Positions 1-7,763 of a DNA stretch of 64,000 nucleotides are shown piece after piece. The stretch is taken from positions 883,078-947,077 of the forward strand of contig BCHS01000004.1 of assembly GCA_039545275.1 (NCBI GenBank), in the 5' to 3' direction. The stretch's first letter is position 1. Every line of letters begins with the position of its first letter. The notes under the pieces are model-generated. The model was not told where the DNA came from. It ran no database searches and was given only the letters and a program-made list of their open reading frames with translations. A program made the position numbers and the translations under genes. This DNA is from Pseudomicrostroma phylloplanum (taxonomy: Eukaryota > Basidiomycota > Exobasidiomycetes > Microstromatales).

Positions 1-632
1 CTCCCAAACCGAATCCGGCTTGCGGAGTTTGTCAAGACCTATACATCCCCGTCTCTCTTGACCCGAGCACAACCAGTCTAGGAGCGGTGATCTCCCACAC
101 TCGACTGTCACGTGAAGACGGCGGCTTGGGAATGGACGACGAGTCTGGCTACGAGGAACTGGGTGTCTACGAGGGCAGTCGTCTCCTGGCAGACATGGAC
201 TTTGAGGACAATCACTCCAAGACCTTGGCCGACCTTGGCGTCGAAGTCGGCAAGTTCCTGACGCTAGTCGACGAAGATGGCAAGAAGCGGACCGTTCACC
301 TGGTGCTCTGCGCTCCAAGAGATGGTCTGAGAGCAGGCGAGATCAAGGTCCTCTTGGAAGCGGACGAGCTGCCAGAGCTGACGGACCGGCCTACGCTGCC
401 CGAGGCCGAGAAGGATGAATCTGATCTTGAAGAAGGCGATAAAGACGATGGATTCGAAGTCATGGAGGCTATGCCAACCCTAGCCGCCAAGAAAAAGAGG
501 AAGGCAGACGATGAGGATGATGTAAGGCCGCCAGAGCAAAAGAAGCGGCCTGTGGCAGACGAGAATGGAGACGACAGCAGGCAGAAGAGACGCAAGGCAG
601 AGGCAAACGAAGGTGCCATTGAGCTCGATTGA
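1..632 (+). CDS. UBA2: SUMO-activating enzyme subunit 2 (Uba2), C-terminal part
   Basis: This is the 3' end of the catalytic subunit of the heterodimeric SUMO E1, which adenylates SUMO and passes it to Ubc9 in the nucleus. The reading frame is already open at base 3, so the gene starts outside the window. It opens with an NPACGVC segment, a CxxC that matches the second half of the Uba2 zinc site. The ubiquitin-fold domain that recruits Ubc9 follows (about bases 60-330, including LADMDFEDNHSKTLADLG). The acidic and basic tail has KKKRK and KRRK clusters suited to nuclear import and ends in GAIELD, like the usual Uba2 C-terminus. The visible part has no intron. The family call is strong; only the 5' extent is unknown. 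Confidence 0.9.
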   Translation, partial: PKPNPACGVCQDLYIPVSLDPSTTSLGAVISHTRLSREDGGLGMDDESGYEELGVYEGSRLLADMDFEDNHSKTLADLGVEVGKFLTLVDEDGKKRTVHLVLCAPRDGLRAGEIKVLLEADELPELTDRPTLPEAEKDESDLEEGDKDDGFEVMEAMPTLAAKKKRKADDEDDVRPPEQKKRPVADENGDDSRQKRRKAEANEGAIELD

Positions 633-679
633 GAGCCGGGACGCAGACCCAGTGCCAGGCTAGGCAGATTGTTCAGTAG

Positions 680-1957
680 CTACATAGACGAATGACGCCT
701 ACTTCTCCTCCCACCTCGCTGCGTTCGGGGTTTCTTAGTGATGAAACCAGGAACTGCCAGCTCTGGGCTCTCCGGCCTGATCCTGAGCGCTTTGTATGTA
801 CGAGGCGCAGAGCCACCACGGCGTGGTGGCGAAGCGCGCGAAGGGGACCAGCTGGCGGATGATGACGACGATGCCGGCGAGCCCTCCCCGGCGTGGCTGT
901 TCCCGCTTGAGTGCTGAGGCAGAGGCGCAGTTGGAGACGAGGTGCTCGAGGATGAGCTCGGTCCAAAGTTGACCCTTCGTCGGCCAGTTGGACCAGCCTT
1001 GCGATGTACCCGAGGCCACTCGGACGATGATGATGAAGGGCGGGCAGATGACGAAGAGGACAGCGCGATGATGTTGCTGGGACTGCCTGGCCCACGAGAT
1101 GGAGAAAGCCGTTTCGAGGACGACGAAGAAGAGATGGCGAAGATCTTGCCGGTACTGCCGACCCCAGGGGACGGAGAGGGACGTTTGGAGGACGGCGAAG
1201 AAGACAGTGCGATGACCTTATCGGAGCTGCCTTGTCCGCGAGACGGAGAAGGAATTTTACGTGACGACCCGTCCGAGGAGAAGAGCGACTTGAGGAGACC
1301 TTTGCTGGGACCACCATACTCTCGGGTCGGCGCTGGCCAATCAGAGGATGACGAGGAGGGCGTCAGGGGCGTCAATGAAGTCGCAGGTCTCTTGCCGGGC
1401 CTTCTGCCCCCGTGCAATGGTGGTGATCGGTCAGATCCCGAAGACAACGGCAGTACCATCTTGCGCCTGCTTCCGGGTCGAGGGCGTGGACGAGGCCAAT
1501 CAGACGACGACGAAGTGGTTGGCAGAGACGTAGGAGGTGCAAAGTTGAGGCCTGGTCTGCCAGGGCCCCAACGCGCAGGTCCACCGTCCAGAGGTGGAGA
1601 CGAGGCAATTACGAGTGGCCGATAGCTCGAGGTACTTGGCATAGTCGTGAGTCTGGTAGTGCTAGCATAGATGTCGGAAAGTGGTCTTGATTTGTACGGT
1701 GTGTTTGGCGAACCCGTCGGAGAGGGACCGGACCTCTTCCATGGAGGCAACACTGATTCTGGGATTCCGACGCCGGGGAGGTCGTCTGTATCCTCTGGCC
1801 GGAGATCGGGGGCGTCCTGCGAGTACGGGTAGCGAAGAGCCGTATCATCCCCGGAAGTGGCGGACACGCCATATTGCTGCCCCGAAGATGGGTTGGGAAG
1901 GCACCCTACCAGCAACATGGCAGGCAAGATTGAGTGGAAACATCTTTGGATGCGCAT
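680..1957 (-). CDS. Secreted serine/proline-rich repetitive protein, unknown function
   Basis: A single-exon gene for 425 residues. Residues 1 to about 26 form a typical signal peptide: basic start, hydrophobic core around LPAMLLVGCL, and a small-residue cleavage zone before QQYG. The rest is Ser/Pro/Arg-rich and disordered. SSSSDWP or SSSSEWP recurs three times, and a degenerate unit of about 23 residues (core KIFAISSSSSSKRLSPSRG) recurs about three times. Dibasic KR sites punctuate the units, so Kex2 processing is possible, although proline follows some of them. I recognise no domain. The next two genes on the same strand also encode intronless secreted proteins, so this may be part of an effector-like group. 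Secretion follows from the sequence; a role in host interaction is only inference. Confidence 0.7.
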   Translation of the reverse strand: MRIQRCFHSILPAMLLVGCLPNPSSGQQYGVSATSGDDTALRYPYSQDAPDLRPEDTDDLPGVGIPESVLPPWKRSGPSPTGSPNTPYKSRPLSDIYASTTRLTTMPSTSSYRPLVIASSPPLDGGPARWGPGRPGLNFAPPTSLPTTSSSSDWPRPRPRPGSRRKMVLPLSSGSDRSPPLHGGRRPGKRPATSLTPLTPSSSSSDWPAPTREYGGPSKGLLKSLFSSDGSSRKIPSPSRGQGSSDKVIALSSSPSSKRPSPSPGVGSTGKIFAISSSSSSKRLSPSRGPGSPSNIIALSSSSSARPSSSSSEWPRVHRKAGPTGRRRVNFGPSSSSSTSSPTAPLPQHSSGNSHAGEGSPASSSSSASWSPSRASPPRRGGSAPRTYKALRIRPESPELAVPGFITKKPRTQRGGRRSRRHSSM

Positions 1958-2437
1958 TTCAGAACCCCAAGACGATGTAAGGATTTCTTCTGAGACTACT
2001 TGCTGGCCAGCAGCAAGTCACGAAGGTGGTGAGCGGAAAGAGCGATATATCGTCAGGGCGTGTCGAGAGCCAGTCTTGACGAGAATGCGAGAAAGAAGAC
2101 AAGCTCACTATTTATCGAGCTGACCATGAGCGCCTGTCAGCTAGCTCACAGGTGGACGAGGACGTTGCGATGCGGCAAGGCGCCCGCCTGTAATGACAGT
2201 CGTCTTTGCTGTGTCACGACACCGAACGAACGGCCGCCTCCAACGTTGCTCACTTGTGATGTCCATGTGAAGGTTTCGGATGTAGCAATGGTGCCTCGTA
2301 CATTAAAGCAACGGCAATACAAAGGCCGATATTTGCCAGAAGATTCAAGACGTAGTATTGGTGCGTCACATGGCAATGCAATGGCAAACGCAAATGCGGA
2401 TCTTTGCGGGGACATCCCGCCCATCCCGACGATTTTC
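1958..2437. other. Intergenic region between two secreted-protein genes
   Basis: About 480 bases with no convincing gene. It should hold the promoter of the upstream-facing secreted-protein gene on the minus strand and the 3' end of the next one. A TATATC element near 2044 and an AT-rich patch near 2108 are possible minus-strand core promoter elements. Nothing else stands out. Confidence 0.5.
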
Positions 2438-3040
2438 TCACGGCCCCCCCTTCTTCCAACGAATGTTATAGCGCACTGCATTGCACTTTGAACGAATCAT
2501 ACTCAACCACTTCTTGTTCTCACCGGAAACCAGCTTCCCGTACTTGTACTCGCGCGGAGAATTTGGAGGCGGAGGCGGGTACTTCGAAGACGAGGCTGAA
2601 GACCCCCCTGGCGTGGACGTCGTCGGGGTGTCAACCGCCTGACAAGTGAGAGCTTTCGCTGTTTTCTTGTAGATTTTGGCTAGTGACTTGAACTTGGGTT
2701 TGTTGTCTGGAGTTACTGGACTTCGTAAAGATGGCCTCTTCTTGGGTGGAACCAGGATCGGTGGAGGCCGCTGAGATTCTTGAACTCGAGCATGGAGAGT
2801 CGATGACCAACCACGTCTCAGCAGCGGGCTCTCGGCGTAGCGAGGCATCGAAAAGCCGGCAGGAGTCTGCAGGTCCACAGCAATGGTGCCCATGATCGGT
2901 TGGGACATTGGCCCACGGGATACTGCCGCCACTCGCTGTTCGCGGAGATCGAGTCGTGCTGGTGCTGCCGATGCCTCAAAAACATTGGACGCAAGTCCGA
3001 CCACGAAAACGAGCACAATAAGACGGACGATGTTGTGCAT
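2438..3040 (-). CDS. Small secreted protein, unknown function
   Basis: An intronless gene for 200 residues if it starts at the ATG at 3040. The frame stays open upstream to 3280, but the 3040 start places a clean signal peptide first (MHNIVRLIVLVFVVGLASNV, then EASA-APA). The mature protein has a Pro-rich middle (a PPPPP run near residue 158) and a basic C-terminus with two cysteines (in ALTCQ and SKCNAV) that could pair. No known domain is recognisable. It lies in line with two other secreted-protein genes on the same strand. The gene is probable and its function unknown. Confidence 0.6.
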   Translation of the reverse strand: MHNIVRLIVLVFVVGLASNVFEASAAPARLDLREQRVAAVSRGPMSQPIMGTIAVDLQTPAGFSMPRYAESPLLRRGWSSTLHARVQESQRPPPILVPPKKRPSLRSPVTPDNKPKFKSLAKIYKKTAKALTCQAVDTPTTSTPGGSSASSSKYPPPPPNSPREYKYGKLVSGENKKWLSMIRSKCNAVRYNIRWKKGGP

Positions 3041-3644
3041 CAGGAGCAGAGTTATGAGAGATCGCTTTTTCAATGGACGGGGAAAGCTGACAGGTATCGA
3101 GAATCGGATGTGATGGGGACAGGTGAAGACCAGCTTCTTATCAAGAGCAGCTACAAGAAGGGGAAATGAAGAAGATGGTGAAGGCCCTGCTTGAGATAAG
3201 AGGCGCTTCTTCACACAGAGAAGCTTCATTGCCGTCTGCCTAGTCAAACAGCCAGGGCAATGACGACTGGACCGAGTCAAATAGGACTCCCATCAAATCG
3301 GCGTTTGCGAGTCGTACCCACAATTCCGCACGATTGCTTCGTGCTTTCAGCAACGGAGAGGACACCGCAAAGCAACGGAAATCCGTTACAGGTCGGCGAG
3401 TGGCGTACCTGTATACGTGAGCACAAGGAAGGCTTGCCTGCTGCTAAAGCAAAGCGCAACGCAGACTTGATCAACGTATCGCTCATGACTCAAAACCAGC
3501 TGTGCAGAATCAAGAGACTATGACATGCACAGGGGCGAAGGTCAAATAGACGTAAACATCGTCGGCGTTGAGACTACTTCCTCCTTTGTGAGTACGACCG
3601 TACTCGTGCATTTATCGGTGCTTCTTACAATTGCCAGGCAAGGT
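3041..3644. other. Intergenic region
   Basis: About 600 bases between two minus-strand secreted-protein genes. Open frames here are short and show no family similarity. It should contain the promoter for the gene ending at 2438. I see no RNA gene or repeat. Confidence 0.5.
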
Positions 3645-4409
3645 TTAGCCAAATGGTTGTGAGGGTCCGCCTATCTCACGCCAGGAAGGCGACAAAGGCC
3701 TTGTGAGCCTGTTGCCTATTCTGAGAGTCTTGCTGGGTCTATGAGGCGCATTTACGAATTGATTCATCCATGCGTCTTTCTTCTCGCGGCTAATGGGACT
3801 GGATGGCGAGTCACGACCACTGTGCTTTGACTCTGTATCGGCGGCATAACCTCTCTCACGGCGGGAAGCCGCCGCTCTGAATCGACCGGACTGCTGTGCA
3901 GAGTCACTGAAGCTGTCGAAAAGAGCTGGTCCGTTGCTTCTGTAGTAGTGGCGGGGCCTGTGGAAGAGTGGACCAAGCGGCGGCGTGCCAGGGGGCGAGA
4001 TGGAGGTCCCTGAAGAGCCCTCGGTGTCGGCATCGTACCCTTTGCGCTTCCGCTCGAGACGAGCTTTTCTCTTGCCATTGCTGTACGCTTGGGCTTTACC
4101 TTTGCCCTTGTCATGTCTAAAGCGTCTCGACTTCGCCTCCATTTTGCTCTCGTAAAAGCTCGGTTCCTCAAGCCCTCGACGACGTAGAGCGTTCGGCTGA
4201 CTAGAGTCAGGTTTGCTTCTACTGATCGACAGACTGCAAGACGCTGCCTCCAAAGAAGGGTCAGTGACGTACTGATGGCGAGCCGTGACGCTCCCTCGAG
4301 TCCCAATGGCAGCTTCATGTGAGGCTAATGCGAGCGTGCCTGACGCCAAAAGAGAGAAGACAAGCGACAGTGCTCCCCATGACAGCCACTGAAGACACAG
4401 CGCTCTCAT
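3645..4409 (-). CDS. Secreted basic protein, unknown function
   Basis: An intronless gene for 254 residues. It begins with a signal peptide (MRALCLQWLSWGALSLVFSL, cleavage near ALAS). The mature chain is rich in Arg, Lys and Ser and contains the lysine/arginine run KGKGKAQAYSNGKRKARLER. A short motif recurs, GYDADTEGSSG and later GYAADTESKHSG. The C-terminus is Pro- and Arg-rich. No domain is recognised. It is the third of three same-strand secreted-protein genes at the left of the window and lies upstream of the bicupin gene. It could be an effector or a cell-wall-associated protein; neither can be shown from sequence. Confidence 0.65.
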   Translation of the reverse strand: MRALCLQWLSWGALSLVFSLLASGTLALASHEAAIGTRGSVTARHQYVTDPSLEAASCSLSISRSKPDSSQPNALRRRGLEEPSFYESKMEAKSRRFRHDKGKGKAQAYSNGKRKARLERKRKGYDADTEGSSGTSISPPGTPPLGPLFHRPRHYYRSNGPALFDSFSDSAQQSGRFRAAASRRERGYAADTESKHSGRDSPSSPISREKKDAWMNQFVNAPHRPSKTLRIGNRLTRPLSPSWREIGGPSQPFG

Positions 4410-4896
4410 GACGAGGTCGCGCGGAGATATGGCACCGTTGATCGGGTCGAGCGACTATGGCGAGCTATGCCGGAAGAGAGAGGATGCCAGCACCCGTTGT
4501 GAGAAATGTGAGCGAGTTTTACAGACGGTGGTCGACCAGCAAGGAGAGCGAGGGCTTTTAAGGTAACCCCTCTTGGCATATGAATGCCGCACTTGCCTGT
4601 ACCGGAATATCCCACGACACCGCCCACCCTGACGGGACAATGTTTTGCCCCGCAATTGCTGTCGACGAGATTTAAGCGAGCATCGCCGAGGCACCTCCAC
4701 TTCCCTTCCTCAATTTTTCTCACCTTGCAACATCGTTGCCATTTGCTCTTGGAGCCGCAACGCGACTCATTGAGCCCTGGCAGCATAGTCAGCCGGTTCG
4801 CGTCAAGGCAAGAGCAGCGACGTCGCGGCAACACAAATTCGAGATACGTGACATCCATTGCAATTGTAATTATTAGTGACATTTGAATGCGCTGAG
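4410..4896. other. Intergenic region
   Basis: About 490 bases between the secreted-protein gene (minus) and the 3' end of the bicupin gene (minus). Short overlapping open frames only. It presumably holds the promoter of the gene ending at 3645. No RNA gene is seen. Confidence 0.5.
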
Positions 4897-6045
4897 CTAC
4901 ACAGATACGATCTTTGCAAAGTTCTCTCCAGCCCACTGGGAGATCTGTTCACCCTTCACCTGCACGCTAGAGGGGTGTCCTGCGCCTCCACCAAAGACAA
5001 TTGTTTGCTTCTCCGCCTTGTTGCCCAAGGCCGCGAACAAAGTATCCAGACCTCCCTTGAACGAAGCCGGCTCGGTGGTGCCGCTGCTTACCAGGACGCG
5101 TCCGTATGGGGAGGTGAACTCGATGCTGAAAGCGTCTCCAGATGCCACCAGAGCTGCCTCGCCGTCGTGCAGCTCTTCGGTGAATGTCTGACCATCGTCA
5201 GACGACTTGACCGTCAGCTTGACTGTCCCATCGATGACCCTCAGGTAGGTGTGAGCAGCGTCGAAGCTGACAAGCTGCGAGGTGCTTCCCAGGTAGTGGT
5301 CTTTCAGGAGGCAGCTGCCCTCGAGCCAGCCAATGGAGAATTTGCCACCCGTGTTCCTGGCAGCGCCAACAGTCTCCCATTGCTGTCCACCGAGAAAGTA
5401 GCGGTCTCCTGTGTCGGCCTTGAGGAAGTAGGGCTTCGTTTCGTTGGGCAGCACGTCCGAGTCTGTGAAAGGCGTGGCTTCCACTAGCTTGTGACCATGG
5501 TCCGGCTCTACATCTGCGCCTTCCTTCATCGCGGCAATGAGCCTCTCGACGGGGAAAGGCGCCTGGTCGTCCGAAGGGAATGTGACAATGTTCTGCTCCT
5601 CCTTCACGGGTGTGCCAATGTACTTGAAAAGACCCTCCCAACCACCTGGCGTGATCAGACCGAAGAAGTCGTTGAAGGCGGCGCCCCTCTGCGCAAAGGT
5701 GTGCACGTAGCCAGGAGGAATGGAAGCAAAGTCGCCAGGGTATAGTATGCGGCTAGTATCTTCGCACCAGACCTGGACTGCGCCTCGTAGACACAGCCAA
5801 GTATCGTGAGCTTCACGGTGACGGTGGGGCACGACCGGCTCGGTCGGACCTCCCATGGTCACCGCAATGGCGAACGCACCATCAGTCGTCTCCTTACCAG
5901 CAGCGAGGCGAAGGTTCGACTTGCTGGAAGGGATAACGAAGCTCTCGCCTGACGATTGCGACAGTATGTACGACCGGCGAGGTGCCTTGATTGGTCCTTG
6001 GTGGATCTCAGTCCTAGGCGTGAGGCGGAGGGAGTCGGACGACAT
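4897..6045 (-). CDS. Quercetin 2,3-dioxygenase-like bicupin
   Basis: Encodes 382 residues from the ATG at 6045; the frame is open further upstream but that stretch is not conserved-looking. Two cupin domains are visible. The N-terminal one has HRHREAHD at residues 74-81 and PPGYVHTF with His115. The C-terminal one spans about residues 215-335. This matches the quercetinase family, which opens the central ring of flavonols and releases CO plus a depside. The third His is present, but the usual metal-ligand Glu of the first motif is Asp81, with Glu78 nearby. There is no signal peptide, unlike secreted Aspergillus quercetinases, so it probably acts inside the cell. It is divergent from an alpha/beta hydrolase gene that could cleave the depside product. 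It could also be a related bicupin with another substrate. Confidence 0.75.
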   Translation of the reverse strand: MSSDSLRLTPRTEIHQGPIKAPRRSYILSQSSGESFVIPSSKSNLRLAAGKETTDGAFAIAVTMGGPTEPVVPHRHREAHDTWLCLRGAVQVWCEDTSRILYPGDFASIPPGYVHTFAQRGAAFNDFFGLITPGGWEGLFKYIGTPVKEEQNIVTFPSDDQAPFPVERLIAAMKEGADVEPDHGHKLVEATPFTDSDVLPNETKPYFLKADTGDRYFLGGQQWETVGAARNTGGKFSIGWLEGSCLLKDHYLGSTSQLVSFDAAHTYLRVIDGTVKLTVKSSDDGQTFTEELHDGEAALVASGDAFSIEFTSPYGRVLVSSGTTEPASFKGGLDTLFAALGNKAEKQTIVFGGGAGHPSSVQVKGEQISQWAGENFAKIVSV

Positions 6046-6469
6046 GCTGGCGTAGGAATCAAAAGACTTTGTCTTCAAGTGAGATTGCTCGGATAGCGGT
6101 ATGCTGGTAGGGATGGAATGGAAGGAGACACACACCTCTCGAAGTCTTGCAGGGGTATCATTCCCGGACCGAACCCGAAGTCTGTCAAAGCGAGACACCA
6201 TGGCGAGGTAGGGCCCCAGCAGCGGGACACTGTGCCGCGTCGCGCCCCGCTCCCCGGATCTGTGGGGCTGCTTCCCGCCGCCCCCACTTACCCGGAGGGG
6301 CTAGATTCGCACTGGGGGACCCACATACCCGGCGCCCTTACCCCACACGGACTGAGCGGCCGAGCCTCCGCCCACGCTAGATGCCGTGTCCCGGGGCAGA
6401 CTACATTCAATGCTGTTGCGAACCAATCTTTCCACGCCTCTGCCCTCACTCACCTGCTCTACTTCCACG
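6046..6469. promoter_or_regulatory. Divergent promoter, bicupin / alpha-beta hydrolase
   Basis: A 424-base gap between two divergent starts, GC-rich, with many C/G runs between 6200 and 6400. It contains CCCCAC at about 6284 and 6350 and CCCACAT at 6320-6326. CCCCAC is the complement of GTGGGG, which fits the CreA/Mig1 consensus SYGGRG. The same elements occur in the next divergent promoter of the cluster. Regulation is inferred from motif only. Confidence 0.5.
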
Positions 6470-7611
6470 ATGGCTTCCACAATGGTAACGGCCTCGGGCA
6501 TCCCGCTGGACACGTCCGCACCGACACCGGATGTGGTCATGGCTACAATGAGAGCGCTTACTCCTCCACAGATAAAGTCACAGAAAGAGGTCATGGCTCG
6601 GGGAACAGTGTCAGTGCGGGAGTTCAGTTGTGGTCCTCACGAGCGAAACAAGCTTGATCTCTTCCTCCCTACGGCTTCGACAAGTGGCAAGAGGCCTGTT
6701 GTTCTTTTCGCTTTCGGCGGAGGCTTCGTCAATGGAGACAAGAGAATGCCGCCTGCGCAAGGCAGCATCTATTTCAACGTTGGCAGCTACTTCGTCGAGC
6801 AGGCAGGGATGACTGCCATTAACATCAATTATCGACTCTTCCCTGTGCATGGCGCAAAGTATCCCTCTGGTGGCGAAGACGTTGCCCTAGCATTGAAGTG
6901 GTTGGCGGAGACCGACGATGCTGAGGTCAGGGAGAAGGTGGACCTGAACAACATCTTCCTCTTTGGAACATCTGCGGGCGCCTTTCATCTCGCAACATAC
7001 CTCTGGTGTCCACAAGACAAGAAGACTTGGGCTCCCACTCCATCAAACCTCAAGGTCAGCGGATTCCTCTGCTGGAACATCCCAGCTCACTTTGCCAATG
7101 CCGAGGCGAGCAGGGCACCAATCCTTAAGGGGTACTTGGGAGAAGACCTTGCAGCAACCGATGCTGTGGTTATGAGGAGGGGCTCTACTGACAAGACTCC
7201 TGCGCTAGTCGCCTGGAGCGACCATGATATGCCGACCGAGATCATTGAGCCTGTGAGTTTCGTAGAGGCAGAGTCGAAGCGTGCTCGTTGCCGATGCTGA
7301 AAGAGGAAGCGTGCACGAACCTTCGCCTCTCCTCATGACAGATTCAGGATCTGCTGAATGTATGGTCTTCCTTGCCCGAAGACGTTCCTCGCCCGGAGAC
7401 GCTCATCATGGAAGGACACAATCACTTCAGCCCAGCAATGGTGAGTCACTCAATTGCGGCTCCAAACCTTGCTTCCGTTGCCGTCAGACAGGCTTGCTCA
7501 CCAAGCACGCTTCATCTGTCCTTGTCTCATCAGGCGCTCGGACTGGGCGGACCGGATGATGCATGGACCGATTCAATGGTGGCCTGGATCAGGAAGACGG
7601 CAGGCTTGTGA
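6470..7611 (+). CDS. Alpha/beta hydrolase (esterase/lipase-like)
   Basis: Three exons: 6470-7252, 7342-7440 and 7534-7611. The start could also be the in-frame ATG at 6410. An alpha/beta hydrolase fold is indicated by an oxyanion-type GGGF (in FAFGGGFVNGDK), NYRLFP, and a nucleophile elbow GTSAG with the catalytic Ser. The second exon supplies the catalytic His in EGHNHFSPAM. The third ends in a Trp-rich tail. No signal peptide is seen, so it is likely cytosolic. Intron 2 (93 nt) is a multiple of three and lacks stops, so its removal rests on its GTGAGT...CAG ends. It shares a promoter with the bicupin gene, and a depside or aryl ester would be a logical substrate; that link is inference. Confidence 0.75.
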
Positions 7612-7763
7612 ACAAGAGGCCTGTAAGCTGTAATGCCTTTGTTCTCTTCACGAATCGAATGCACATGGAGAGCTGCAGTCGAACTGTAAAGAGTTTCAAG
7701 CGGGATATGATTACGTTAACAATGACACAAAGAAACAAAAGCAACAATGTATTCTATACAGAT

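Noticed and set aside
942..1625. Acidic plus-strand frame opposite the first secreted protein
   Set aside because: Its Asp/Glu-rich composition is the mirror of Ser-rich coding on the minus strand; no signal peptide or domain.
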